Below, piece after piece: positions 49,441 through 62,018 of a DNA stretch of 64,000 nucleotides. Numbering within the stretch: position 1 is the stretch's first letter; every line of letters starts with the position of its first letter. The position numbers and the translations under genes are program-made. The notes under the pieces were generated by a model. That model was not told where the DNA came from and searched no databases. It saw only the letters and a list, made by a program, of their open reading frames with translations. The stretch is from Membranipora membranacea (Eukaryota > Bryozoa > Gymnolaemata > Cheilostomatida > Membraniporidae), in NCBI GenBank assembly GCA_914767715.1, contig OU612073.1, positions 4,896,001-4,960,000 of the forward strand, in the 5' to 3' direction.

Positions 49441-52400
49441 TCAAAGCTTGTTGATCCAGTAGTCCATTGGTAGCAAGTAAAACTTTGAGCGTAAACTGGA
49501 CTGAAAATATGGCATCTGAGCAATCTTTAAAATAAAGAAAACTCTGTTATTAATTCATATTCATTTATTTATAGTCAATTTAGTTTTCTTACACAACTGC
49601 CTCTTCATATGTGTCACGAGATCTGATCGCCAAGATCACCTAATTGCCAAAAATTTATATTTATTTCAGATCAGTTTCGTATTTAATTCAAACAACAGAA
49701 TATAAATGTGTGATGAGATAATTTGGTTGATCGAATCAAAATTGCTGACACACATACTGTACCCACGTTGTTGACGTGATATACTATTGGATGTAAATCT
49801 CTGATCGATAGAGAGTGAATTAATTCCCTTAGCGCTAGTACTATCACAAGGAATTCGGTATGACAACCCGTGTTCAATTTTAATAATTAGGGGCTGATAC
49901 GTGCTAGGTACTGATACAACATTGACTGTAACAATCAAAGATACACATGATAATAGTGTAGTCTTAATGTAGTGTGTACTATACCTTATTGTGGCGCTTT
50001 TCTGAGACAGCATTTTGGGCGCTGGTGATGATATCCAACATGTGTTGGGGCAACGGGTCTCTTGTGGAGCTTTCAACTTTGTCCATCAACAGCTGTATGA
50101 ACCAACTACCTTCCCATTTATCTCTAAATGACTTGTAACCTATTGTCAGAATGTAGAAATGTAGCTTAAATTCTCAACCTTCTACATGGATTTAATACAA
50201 AGAAAGTTTTACCTGGAATATTATAGATAACAACAATTTAAGGCAAGCAAAGATAGAGATTTGGAGAGGTTTTTTATCAAAAAAAAGAATAAAAATTCCA
50301 AAGAAGTTTTGCATTTAGTTGTATATGGCAGAACTGGGTGTGGATACCATTGGCGAGCAAAATAATTTCTCATTCTGTTGTTATTGTCATGTGTTACTAT
50401 TATCTGTATCAGCATATCACTAACTTACACATTTAATTTATTTTGTTTTTGTTACTAACCATTACAATTATATCTATGATTTTTCTTTGTTATGGGTTTT
50501 GACGCCTAAACGTAAGAATTCTTAGAAATGATAATAAAATGAAATGTAATGAAAAAAAAAGAAGATTAATGTAACAGTATACCTGGTACTGTCGAGTAGG
50601 CGACCAACATGTCGGCAGATTTAGGAGGCTTCATTGTGGGTCGAAAAGGTCGATCGTCCTCAACCTGATTGTTGTTAAGATCAGACGAAGCATCGTCACT
50701 GGCAGTGTTAGTTTGCAGTCCTTTACAGGCTTGTATTACCATCACCTTTGGCTTGTCTACAATATAAACTCAAATATTTCTTCCATTCAAAAACATCAAT
50801 TATAACACATCCTAACCAAACTAACATCAAGTGGCAGTAATGGAAGTTTACAACATCAATGGGATTTTAGTGCAAGTGATGGTGCAACTGATAAGCATTG
50901 CTATTCACTACCAAGCAGTTGGTAACACAGGTGTCAAATAAATATTGGGTGAACAGTCTGTTAAAATAGTTCAAGCCTGCAGTTCTTCTTCTTCTTAAGG
51001 TAGAGACACGGGGGTCAGTAAATATGAACTTTCTATGCATCGTTGGAAAGCTGTCGAGCTACTGATTGCTAACAGCTCACCGAAAATGTGATTGGATGCC
51101 GTTGCGTCATTTTATCGAAGAAATGAGGCCAAAAAGGCTGTTTTTAGCAAAGTGGATGGCTGAGCTACTTTGATTGCTAGAAATTTCAAAACAGGTTATA
51201 ATTATTCTTAGATGTATAGTTCATCCTAATTTTTGGTTGAAAGTAATTTTTGATGGGCCCATAAAGGCTTTTTACGTCACGTCATAATGTGTGTGATTTT
51301 GTTAATTTTGACGATATAACATGAATTTTTAAGCAACGATTGGAGATAGATTGAATATCTGAGAGCCAAATATTTTGCTATTTTTCACCGAATGGCTGTT
51401 TAGATGACACACATCCCAATTTTCACCAGTATAACTAATTTATCAAGATCAGCACAGACCATCAAAGGTAGATACATTTGGAGTTGTTTTTCCATAACGC
51501 CAAACATGCTGTCAAATGGACCATTACTGAGGACAGAGAATTTTTTTTATAGTTTCTCACATACGAAGCCGCTTTGAAGAAGCATAATACAAACAGGAAA
51601 TTTCAACAGAATATGGCACTGTGTATCAGTTTTCTCCGAATTGCGCACCACAGAATGCCAAAAACAGCCAATTTTAGGGGCTTTTTAAGGTGTTTTTGGG
51701 CATTCTGTAGTGCGCCATTCGGGGAAAACTGATACGTAGTGCCATATTCTGTTGGTATTTCCCGTTTGTACTGTGCTCCATCAAAGTGGCTTCGTATGTG
51801 AGAAATTATAAAAAAAAATTCTCTGACCTCATCCCAACTGAAAATTGGGATGTGTGTCATCTAAACAGCCATTCAGTGGAAAATAACAAAAGATTTTTTC
51901 TCACTTTCTTGATCTATCTCAAGTCCTTGCTTTAAGTTTCACATCATTTCGTCCAATTCAAAAAATCACGCACATTGTGACGTAATGTAAAAAGCCATTT
52001 TGGGCTCATCACATATTGTTTTCAACCAAAAATTAAGATTAACTATATCTCTTAGAATAAATATAACCTGTTTTGAAATTTCTAACAATCAAGCTAGATC
52101 AGCCATCCACTTTGCTAGAAACAGCCTTTTCGGCCTCATTTCCTTAATAAAATGACGTAACTTCATCTAATCTTATTTTTGATGAAATATTCGCGATCAG
52201 TAGCTCAGCAGCTTTCCAATGGTGTATAAAAAGTCCATATTTGCTGACCCCCGTGTCTCCACCTTAAAGTAGTCACAGAATTAAGCGACCAATACAAACA
52301 CTTCTTGATCTGGAAATTGTGATGCTTTCTATTTCTCTTTGACAGAATCTTACTTGGTAAAACTTCGTCAAACATTGATGTGAGTTTGTCAATTTCCACA

Positions 52401-55400
52401 GTATGACGCATGCAGTTATCTTTGATTTCCTCTTTGGAACAATATGAAACCACTCCTTTCTAAAAATGGATTACAGTCCTGTGTCATGGGTGTGTGTTGT
52501 TAACATTGTATGGAAACATGCGCTATGATTCCATGCTTCGAATGGGTAGTCCGCTCCCATGTCGAATGATGAATGCTAACGATTTCCATGATGTAAAACA
52601 TGAAAAGAGATTTTAACCCGGGACTCCCACATAGAATCTATTGTTCCATGCGCGCTATGGGACATGGTTTCAAATACGTTGCCTTACAAATTGGTTGTGA
52701 ATCAAAACAGTTACTGCCTTCGAATGAGGAAATGAGTGCAAGTTAACCTTAATCTTAATCCCATGCATCTATTGGGCCTAATACCGAGGACATATAGAAA
52801 ACATAGTGATTAATCAAGGTCTGTAAAACATACAATATATTGATTTGTTTTGCAATCAAGTCACTTGTACATATGAGACCATGAAAAAATAGATTACATT
52901 GTAAAACTAATCAAGTCAATTTGTTCATTTTTGTGGAGGCGGGCTGTGTTTTGGACAGTTTGGTGATTTTTATTAAGGCAGTGGTGATTGTCTTCAGATA
53001 AAACTTTAGTTACGAGACAAGAACATAGGGGTTGGACACTTATAACTATTTCATACCGTGGCCCAGAAAGCCGGATAAAACTAAACTTATCTGCTGTGAA
53101 TTTAATTTAAAAAGGCCTGAATTGAATTAAACATTTCATTGAATTTAATCAAACTTCTCTGCATCTAACTTTTCTGTTCCGCATCAAACTTTTCTGTTCT
53201 GCATCAAACTTTTCTACTCTGCATCAAACTTTTCTACTCTGCATCAAACTTTTCTAGGCTACCCTGAATCAAACTTTTCTACTTTGAACCTAACTTTTCT
53301 GCTCCATTGATATCAACCACCCTATATTATATATTGCTGTATGTAGGTCCTCAGTCTACCAATAGTTCATAGTCAATAGGCTTTCATATCAATTCATCAT
53401 TGATGATTTGCAAAAGAACTGCATGACAGTCTTAACAAGGCCACAGTCACACAGCATGGACAATACGTTTCTCCCAAACATTTCGAACAGCTATATCAGA
53501 AATCTCTATTTAAACTGGTTTATACAGGGAGACCCTCTGTTTGCTTTTCTAGACAGATTATTATTTCTTCATGTATGTTGGATTCTAAACCCGTCCAGCG
53601 CATAAATGTGAAAAGTGTATCATCATAGAAATTGTTGATGGCCTCAACAGACAGAAAGTCTCATTCTCTTCGGACCCATCCTTTCACAAATTTTGTTAGG
53701 CTAGACGCTGAAGCTAAGCTATTATCATGTATGAGTCTGAGTATGTATGAGTCAGAAATTGCTAACAAAAATGTATAACATTCTGCTGATGCAAAGCAAT
53801 AAAACCTCATAGAAAACAAAGAGCTGGCATCTGACCAGATTCAATTCTATTTCATGACACCTGCTCTTACTAAAATAATTACCCTAGTAGAGGCTGGCCC
53901 TTGCAAAAACCTCCGCACCACTTGAAATACTAATATTACATCTGTATGTATTACCTAGGTAAAAACTCCCAGTAAATTTCCCTAATGTATTGGGATGTTT
54001 TCTTGAACTGCAATTTTAGCCTTTCCATATTATCAAAGTAGTAGTATTATCTCCTGTGTGGTTATGCAGCAACCCACTGGTGTGAATTGTCATGTTTGTA
54101 TCAGTATCAATTAAAAGTTGGACAAATTGTTTGAAATTGTGGTATTAGGTCAGACTCGTGCTAACAGAATGAATTAGGTTTTCGGGTGAGGATTGTGGCC
54201 AGCAAAACCATAAGCCCATTTATTTGTAGTGACCTCACTTAGATTGCTGCAGAATTCATATTATCAAGCTAGCAGAAAACAATGTCCATACATTGCTTCA
54301 TTTTTTTTAAATGTTATATTGGTTATGATAGAAATTTCATGGAAATCGATTATTGGTAATGAGTGGAAGAATAAATTTTATGACTAGCAATGAAAATTCC
54401 CTTTTTGTATAGTATAAGAAAGATTTGTGGCTGAGGCCAGTCAGTCTAGGGCTGGTGATAAGCTGTTGCCCTTAGTATAGTAAAGGCCGCTGTTAAAGTT
54501 TGTTCCCAAAAACTAGGCTTGTTTCCTGACTATCGAAACAAGTATGATAAAAGTAGTGGTTAGGCCCACAAATGAAATTGAAGTTTCATCGTGACTGTAT
54601 ACGACAAAAGGTCCCACTTGTAAGGATTTTCCATTTGCTGTCAAAGCTATTTGGGAATTCAACGAATATTTATAAATGTATTGATTTCTTATACCTGTGT
54701 ATTATTGAAATTCCCCGATTAAAAACTTGTAATTTATAAAGCTGAGGATAACAGCCTGTATGGTACCAAATCTTAAATAATAGACCTGCATGTATGGTAT
54801 AAAATATTTGTACCGGGAACATCCACAGATAGCTGGTTACTCATCTTTCATCTTCCTTCTAACAAAATGTGCACCAAAATATTCTGTGAGGCAAATTTCT
54901 AGGGGACCTGCATACAGTAATACATAGTATATAGGGTGGTTGATATCAATGGAGCGGAAAAGTTTGATTCAGAGTAGAAAAGTTTGATGCAGCAGAACAA
55001 AAAGTTTGATGCAGAACAGAAAATTTTGATGCAGAACAGAAAAGTTTAATTCAGAGTAGAAAAGTTTGATTAAGAGGAGAAAAGTTTGATGCAGAACTTG
55101 AAAGTTTGATGAAGAAAAGCTTAATGCAGAAAAGTTTGATTAAATTCACTGGAATGTTTTATTCAATTCAGGCCTTTTTTAAATTAAATTCACAGCAGAT
55201 AAGTTTAATTTTATCCGGCTTTCTGGGCCACGGTAATTTCATTAAATTATGTATGATTGAAAGAAGAAGTTTTCATAGCCGTCATCACTTACCTCATTTC
55301 CATGTGATAAAATGAATAGTGTGAATGAGCTGTAATTCTTCTCGTTCTTGATGAGATCCCCTTTGAGCTCTTTCAAATATTTGATCATTGAATCATAACA

Positions 55401-57227
55401 AAGGTCTCTCTTTGGATTGCTCACTTTGAAGTAGTATTCAAAAGTTTCGTCCTTGAAAACAGCAACTATTCTTTCTTCGTCTTCATTTGTACCTATCAGT
55501 ATGAAAGGAAACGGTATATCAGTATCAATCATGAGGAATTTCACTATTTCTTGACAAACGCACCCTTTGATAGTGCTCAAGGATTTTGTGATAAGGCAAC
55601 TCATACTATTGTTTTTATATCTTGATCTTGACAATGGAAAACTTCTAAGCTGTTCTGGGTAAAAATTACCGATGGCGTTAGAAAGGTACTGAGAGAGATG
55701 CTCCGTACAATCCCAACAAAATGCCACTCCTACATAACTTATCACAACAAAGAATGGAATTCTCAACATAATTGGTATTCTGAGCCCCCCCAGACTCTGC
55801 CACCTCCCCAACCCCTTCCGGGGCTAATAGAAATACTTTCATTGCTAGGACAAGTGTGTTCAAAATCAGCAGGAGCAGATGACTTCATTTATAAATTTGT
55901 GTAGAGAAATTAAGCCTTTAAAATGATAAATACTACAGTTTAGCTGTTAAACTCTTACATCAGTAACGGAACAGCAGTCAAGCAGCAAAATACATTGTTG
56001 GTCTGTGTGTTAGGATGTATAAGTTTTAAATTGCCTCAATTCAATACTGCACCTTATATTGTAGATTTGTTCATTATAACTAACCTTCACGAAAATCATA
56101 ACCATCTTTCTGCTTGGTGAAGTTGTTGATAATAGCCACCAAACCTTTACCATTAGCTACATCATATTTTTCCAGTTTTCTCAGGTATTCTTTTAAGTCT
56201 GGAGTCGATTTCTTCACTGATGACGCTATACCATCAGACTCTACAGACTCCACAGAGTTCATACGTCTCTTCAAAGATGGGACTGTAGGTTCTTGTGGGC
56301 TCAGGAAGCATTGGTCTATTCGGAATCGAATAAATAGACATCGGAGTAAGATATACAGCAGTGTCTTGCAATCTAGACATCGTGTGGGTATGTACATTGC
56401 TATTGAACTTCAACGAGCAGCACCAAATTTGCCTTCCTTCTCAGAGCAAAAGCTCTATCAATATTTCCGGATAATACATTATGGATATGAACGTGTTTTG
56501 TGTTGGGACACAAGAAACACCTCTACTTTTGCAAGCTCACAGACAATGAGAAATGTATGCTTCAATGGTGACAGAGAGAACTACTTTATGTTCTACCTGC
56601 AGACACAGAGCTGACGGAGAGAGGAGTGGGTGGAGCGGTGTCGGTTGAGCGAGCAGATCCGCTAGATGATGTTGAAAATCTCTCTCTTTTCTCTTGAGCT
56701 AGCAAAATAAAATCACATTTATGCTATGTGATGACTCTGTTCTCTCCTCAGCATTGTTGATGTGATTTGGAGAATATTTCACTAAATAAAAGCAGCTATG
56801 AGGAAAACAAAGGTGGATGGGTGTTTGGCTATAATTTAATTGAAATAGTTAAAAACTCTGCATTCTAGATCTGGATTGATTTAGAGTTCTCAGTAAAATT
56901 CTTTTGATGGCGTAAAACCAGCCATTGAGTAAATTGTCATCTCAACATTTAACATCCTTATTTGATACTGCTGTGAGGTAGCCTTTTTTTAAATGCTCAT
57001 AAACTATAGCTTTATGACAAACATCAAAAGATTACCGGATATACGATGGTCCTCTATGATATGTGTAAGGTCGGTTGCAACATCATCTGCACCAACATCG
57101 TTTAGAGTCTCAATCAGAGCAGAGTAGTCTTCTTGACCAGGTTTATCACAAATTGTGCCTGATTTGCACATATGTGTGTAAAGGTTTACAGGTGATTTGA
57201 TATTGCTCACCCTGTTAGCTCCATACT
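49441..57227 (-). CDS. caspase with N-terminal death-fold (DED-like) region, 5' end not found
   Basis: Eight exons join in frame to 409 aa: 57227-57036, 56692-56597, 56315-56085, 55492-55293, 52459-52354, 50756-50583, 50139-49985 and 49515-49441. The first encodes a helical segment (NLYTHMCKSGTI, DYSALIETLNDVGADD) like the second half of a death-effector domain. A Ser/Thr/Pro linker follows, then the peptidase. The p20 part has GLVAIINNFT, DFREG (S1 Arg), FILSHGNE (catalytic His) and VMVIQACKG (catalytic Cys; QACRG is usual). The p10 part has ADMLVAYSTVPGYKSFR (S1 Arg), GSWFIQLL and MPYFQSSLRSKFYL. An Asp-rich inter-subunit linker (DDASSD, VEDDR) offers cleavage sites. It would cut after Asp in apoptosis or innate immunity in the cytosol; the prodomain suggests an initiator. 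Upstream exons, including the start codon, are not identified. Its introns carry foldback elements. Confidence 0.9.
50999..52263. mobile_element. 1.27-kb foldback element flanked by TTAA, in a caspase intron
   Basis: Almost the whole element is one imperfect palindrome centred near 51680. The ends are GGTAGAGACACGGGGGTCAG and, inward from the right, GGTGGAGACACGGGGGTCAG. TTAA flanks both ends (50995-50998 and 52264-52267). Matching blocks include CATCCCAATTTTCA with TGAAAATTGGGATG and GCACTGTGTATCAG with CTGATACGTAGTGC. The ORF at 51603-51860 lies across the centre and is not a gene. Confidence 0.85.
53055..55234. mobile_element. 2.2-kb foldback element with repeat-bearing TIRs and 8-bp target duplication
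   Basis: Inverted ends of about 280 bp begin ACCGTGGCCCAGAAAGCCGG. Each arm contains several 15-16-bp repeats, AAAAGTTTGATGCAGA on the right (54958-55140) and their complement on the left (53150-53300). The inner arm ends are ATATAGGGTGGTTGATATCA and its complement. The flanks TATTTCAT (53047-53054) and AATTTCAT (55235-55242) match at 7 of 8 bases, as for a hAT-type target duplication. No transposase seen in the core. It lies in the caspase intron between the His and the next exon. Confidence 0.8.
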
Positions 57228-57668
57228 CTGTGAGGAGAACAAAAAAAAAGATGCACAAACTTGAATGCTATGAAACCAAACATAAGAGCAAGGAGTAAAA
57301 GAGCAGCTGGTTACTTACAAAGTTCATAAAGCGCATCAATTTAGACATAATAAAAAGAGTCTAACATTGTCAAAGAAGGTGGATTGTAAAATAGGTTTGT
57401 GACACCAACTCATTGGTGACATGCTGGCTCATCTGTGATTGGTATTGCTTTGTTTTGCTGGTAGTGGCACTTTATTATCAACCAGCGACGAAATGAATTG
57501 AACGGAGTAAAGGGAATCAGAACAGCAGGTTTCTACCAAGGATTCTGCACACCAAACACCTTTCCGAACAGGGTATATTTCTATTTTTTATTATTGTGGG
57601 AATTCTCAACTATTTCTGGAAGTGTATAGAGCTGACGAAGTTGAGGGCTGGAATAATTGATCTAGAAA

Positions 57669-57745
57669 GCTCCCCTGTGGGTCTCGAACCCATGATATTT
57701 CCTAGCAGTGCACAGAAGCGCTCTAACCAATTGAACAGTCTCAGT
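57669..57745 (-). pseudogene. tRNA-derived sequence (SINE head or tRNA pseudogene)
   Basis: On the minus strand, TTCAATTGGTTAGAGCGC is a tRNA D-arm/A-box and GGGTTCGAGACCC a T-arm/B-box, followed by ACAGGGGAGC. The 5' acceptor strand does not pair with the 3' strand and the anticodon stem is poor, so it is not a functional tRNA. Confidence 0.5.
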
Positions 57746-57818
57746 ACCAAAAAGAGAATGAGTTGTTGGCGCCAATAAGCAAACTCACTATTTACTACAT
57801 GTGTGCACTCGCACCCCC

Positions 57819-59081
57819 ATAGGATAGGATAGGATAGGATATGATAGGATAGGATAGGATAGGATAGGATAGGATAGGATAGGATAGGATAGGATAGGAT
57901 AGGATAGGATAGGATAGGATAGGATAGGATAGGATAGGATAGGATAGGATAGGATAGGATAGGATAGGATAGGATAGGATAGGATAGGATAGGATAGGAT
58001 AGGATAGGATAGGATAGGATAGGATAGGATAGGATAGGATAGGATAGGATAGGATAGGATAGGATAGGATAGGATAGGATAGGATAGGATAGGATAGGAT
58101 AGGATAGGATAGGATAGGATAGGATAGGATAGGATAGGATAGGATAGGATAGGATAGGATAGGATAGGATAGGATAGGATAGGATAGGATAGGATAGGAT
58201 AGGATAGGATAGGATAGGATAGGATAGGATAGGATAGGATAGGATAGGATAGGATAGGATAGGATAGGATAGGATAGGATAGGATAGGATAGGATAGGAT
58301 AGGATAGGATAGGATAGGATAGGATAGGATAGGATAGGATAGGATAGGATAGGATAGGATAGGATAGGATAGGATAGGATAGGATAGGATAGGATAGGAT
58401 AGGATAGGATAGGATAGGATAGGATAGGATAGGATAGGATAGGATAGGATAGGATAGGATAGGATAGGATAGGATAGGATAGGATAGGATAGGATAGGAT
58501 AGGATAGGATAGGATAGGATAGGATAGGATAGGATAGGATAGGATAGGATAGGATAGGATAGGATAGGATAGGATAGGATAGGATAGGATAGGATAGGAT
58601 AGGATAGGATAGGATAGGATAGGATAGGATAGGATAGGATAGGATAGGATAGGATAGGATAGGATAGGATAGGATAGGATAGGATAGGATAGGATAGGAT
58701 AGGATAGGATAGGATAGGATAGGATAGGATAGGATAGGATAGGATAGGATAGGATAGGATAGGATAGGATAGGATAGGATAGGATAGGATAGGATAGGAT
58801 AGGATAGGATAGGATAGGATAGGATAGGATAGGATAGGATAGGATAGGATAGGATAGGATAGGATAGGATAGGATAGGATAGGATAGGATAGGATAGGAT
58901 AGGATAGGATAGGATAGGATAGGATAGGATAGGATAGGATAGGATAGGATAGGATAGGATAGGATAGGATAGGATAGGATAGGATAGGATAGGATAGGAT
59001 AGGATAGGATAGGATAGGATAGGATAGGATAGGATAGGATAGGATAGGATAGGATAGGATAGGATAGGATAGGATAGGATA
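57819..59081 (+). repeat. (AGGAT)n array, about 1.26 kb
   Basis: About 252 uninterrupted pentamers AGGAT, with a single variant near 57838 (GGATATGAT). It sits upstream of the first caspase exon found, probably in an intron. The assembled length may be approximate, since such arrays collapse or expand in assembly. Confidence 0.98.
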
Positions 59082-60334
59082 ATTTATCCTGTCTCTGCCA
59101 AGTGGTTGAGAAATAAAAGCGTCTGTTGAGCTAATAATAAAAATATTATAATACTGTATAATATAAAAATGTTGCAGTGTTGTACCGTTATAAAATGATA
59201 CTCAGAAAAATGTCTGATGCATTGTGCTCTAAAACAGTTCTTACGAATATCAACTCTACACTTCAAGGCACGGTAGCGCCCTGAAGATAGCTTATCTAGC
59301 TCAAAAAGAGGGTCATTGCAACTCTATTTAATATTTATCTATGCGCGTAAGGTTTATTTGCCCTACCTAGGACTCCTTGAAAAGATCGACTATGATCATA
59401 TTGTGGGGTATGATTGGAGTCAAAACATGTAGTCTTGTTGTTTTCTGACACCATCATTGTAGCTGTATTGTTACATTGAATATTAGTCAAATTCTAGAAG
59501 CCATCACATATTACTTCGGAGTTGCCCAGCCTCACATAAAGTGAAGGCAACTCCCATTTCATATGTAGTTGAGTCAGGGAGGGTGAGTGCAAAGAGTCAG
59601 TTCTTATCAATTCATTTTAGCCTACTGCTACATTGTTCTAACTTTTCTTTTCCCAGCTATTGTGTATTAACTTGTGTAATGTTTTACTGCTAATTAATGC
59701 CTGCGTGTACTTTGTAATTTTACCTGTCATTGTTCTTGATTTTTAGTTACATGTCTTTTTAATTCTACACCATATTTTTATCAATTTTTCTGTTTTCTGG
59801 GTACAAGTCCTAAGGACTTATTCTTCTCCAGAATAAACATGGAATATATAAATATATAAATAACATGACTCAGCTAGAAACCAGACAGTTACATAGCAGC
59901 AAACAGATAGTGCAGACTACTATCACATTTCATATTGAGGAATCATACAATAAACCTTTGTACCAACAACATTCAAATAAAACCTACCACATTATGGAAG
60001 AAAAAAACAAAAACAAGAAGCAGGATGCTACAACAAAAAGTCAAACAAAAAGAAGAAGGCGAGATTGGGGAAAGGACTCTACTTATGAGGACAGATGAGA
60101 TACTGATGAGGATATATAGATTTCTCATATGGGGATTATATTACTTGTTAAATCACCTCAAAGGCTGGCGGCTAGTATAGAGGACACTCCACAGACAGCT
60201 TTGTACTGAGAGAATCTTGCTTGAGCAAGTTAGATATTCGTAACAGTAATTATTAAGGTGAGCCCATTTTATTGATATCAACGATTTGAGTCAGATTGAT
60301 CATCCTAAATCCCCTAGTTAAAGTTATAACAGTA
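59082..60334. other. gene-free stretch, probably intronic or intergenic
   Basis: No supported exon. The missing upstream exon(s) of the caspase should lie here or further right if the genes are separate; I could not pick one out. Confidence 0.4.
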
Positions 60335-61912
60335 TCATGCCGGGTATTTTCTCTTCAGTACTGCTAGCATCTGTCCTATGTTATTTTCTGTTATTTCACC
60401 CTGCATGTGTGCCATAACCTTTGTAGACAACAATTCTCTTTTCTCACCACTGTTCTCTCTTGCTGAAACAAAAAAAGAGACAGTAGCTCAATTTTGTACA
60501 AAATATTTAGTTTGTAGAAGTGCAAAAAGTACACATGGTCGCTGAGACCGATAGAGTGTGATGTATCTCTACATATACATTACTTTTTCACCGTTTCAGT
60601 ACCTTTTTGTCTGCCACTCATATTGTCAAAACTGATGCTGTGAAGGCTGTTGAGATTTGTTGACGAAGTAGAACCAGATGTTTCCAAAGAATATGTTCTT
60701 GTGAGATGCAAAGAGTTTGGGGGATGAGAGGTTTTAGCTGCAAATAAAGAAAGAAGATTAACAAAATAATAAACCTATAGACAGGACACTATATGGAGCA
60801 TTAGCATCGAGGCACTGGGGCATTTAATTGTGGCCGACGTAACGACATGGGAAGGTGTAGAAGCAATGATGCTACCATTGATTTATTGTCCAAAATCCAG
60901 GTTTTTTGTCAATAACTCGATCGATTTTGAGTTTGAAAATTGCAATAGATATAGCAGCTTGTCCTGAACAGTTTAATACTAATTTTTAGCAAAAAAATCT
61001 TTTGAAAAAGATATTGCTTCAAGTTGATAACAAGATGCTGTTGATTGTAATACAATTTTCAAATTCAAAACCCGATCAAAATTGGTTGAGATATGAAAAA
61101 AAAACCTGGATCATGGACAGTAAATCAATGATAGCATCACTGTTTCTACACCTTCCGTTACGCCGCCCCACAATTAAGTGCCTCACTTCAGCTGTATATG
61201 GTGTCCTGTCTAGGTTTATTATTAAGTCCATACTATGACTTCAAAATCTGTGGTCCGTTATGAGTTTTGTTTAAATCAGCAATGTTTGCGTAAAAGGTCA
61301 GTCAAATTGTTGTACCGCCGACGTCACAATCTCAGTGGTGTTTTTTTGCACTTTCACTTAAGGGGAGGCCTAAGATTGCTTTGAGACTAATGATGAATTA
61401 ATCCGGCTTAAGGCTCTGGAGACCTCACTTTGTTAATACATATATATCACCATACAATTGCAATTTGAACTTCAAATTCCTGCAATTTCACAATGGGAAA
61501 AGCCAACTGTACCTGCTTGTTACAAAGGCCATCTGTCAATTCACTTGCAGGTTTGTTTCTTCGATACTTGCTATAACAACCAAAATCAGTGGCAGAAAGC
61601 CAGAAACAGAAAACAAATTCTATACTTCTGGTGGGCTTACGGACATTTTGCCATCAAACCTAACAAAATTGACGGAAAACTTGTACCTCTCTTTATATAT
61701 TAAGTTTCTCAAGTTCTCACCTTGGTATTGTTCTACAATATCCTCAACCTCTTCCTTCCTGTTCGGCAGGTCAGCCTCCAATAAAGCTTGATACAGGAAG
61801 GAATAATCCAGCCTGTTTTCCCTCTTGAAAACATCTCTACGATCCTTCATCATCTCCAATAGTTTCTCACAGTTATCATGTGTGATTCCATTTAATTCAT
61901 TTCCAACATAAT
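60335..61912 (-). CDS. death-effector-like protein, or alternative 3' end of the caspase gene (5' end missing)
   Basis: Three exons join in frame to a stop: 61912-61721, 60737-60603 and 60462-60335. The first (192 nt, phase 1 to phase 1) encodes CEKLLEMMKDRRDVF and SFLYQALLEADLPNRKEEVE, resembling the second half of a death-effector domain. It has exactly the length and phase of the caspase's first visible exon. The second is a Ser/Thr-rich linker (SLETSGSTSSTNLNSLHSIS). The third ends ENNIGQMLAVLKRKYPA then TGA, with no caspase domain. Exon 61721 could instead splice straight to 57227, since GAG forms at that junction, giving a two-DED caspase. The product is either an adaptor- or FLIP-like protein or a short isoform. 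DED assignment rests on pattern only. Confidence 0.55.
60765..61223. mobile_element. 0.46-kb palindromic MITE
   Basis: The ends AATAATAAACCTATAGACAGG and TAGGTTTATTATT with CCTGTC are inverted complements, and the arms match inward to a centre near 60995 (GGTGTAGAAGCAATGATGCTA on the left, its near complement on the right). It lies in the intron just upstream of exon 60737-60603. The ORF at 61002-61238 is a palindrome artefact. Confidence 0.75.
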
Positions 61913-62018
61913 CTAAACAAAATGATTGATATATTCAGTTCAACAGCAAACTCTCGTACTCATAAAAACTTAGTGTTGGCCCAAATTTTAAACATAAACA
62001 TGACCAATTGGCTAGCCT

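Noticed and set aside
49666-50076. 136-codon minus ORF overlapping the caspase p10 exon
   Set aside because: The true frame of that exon is the caspase one (GSWFIQLL); this ORF is its out-of-frame shadow plus intron.
51603-51860. 85-codon ORF with open frame
   Set aside because: It straddles the centre of the foldback palindrome.
57819-59081. Possible CRISPR or telomere array
   Set aside because: Pure pentamers without spacers, and AGGAT is not a known telomere unit; it is a simple satellite.
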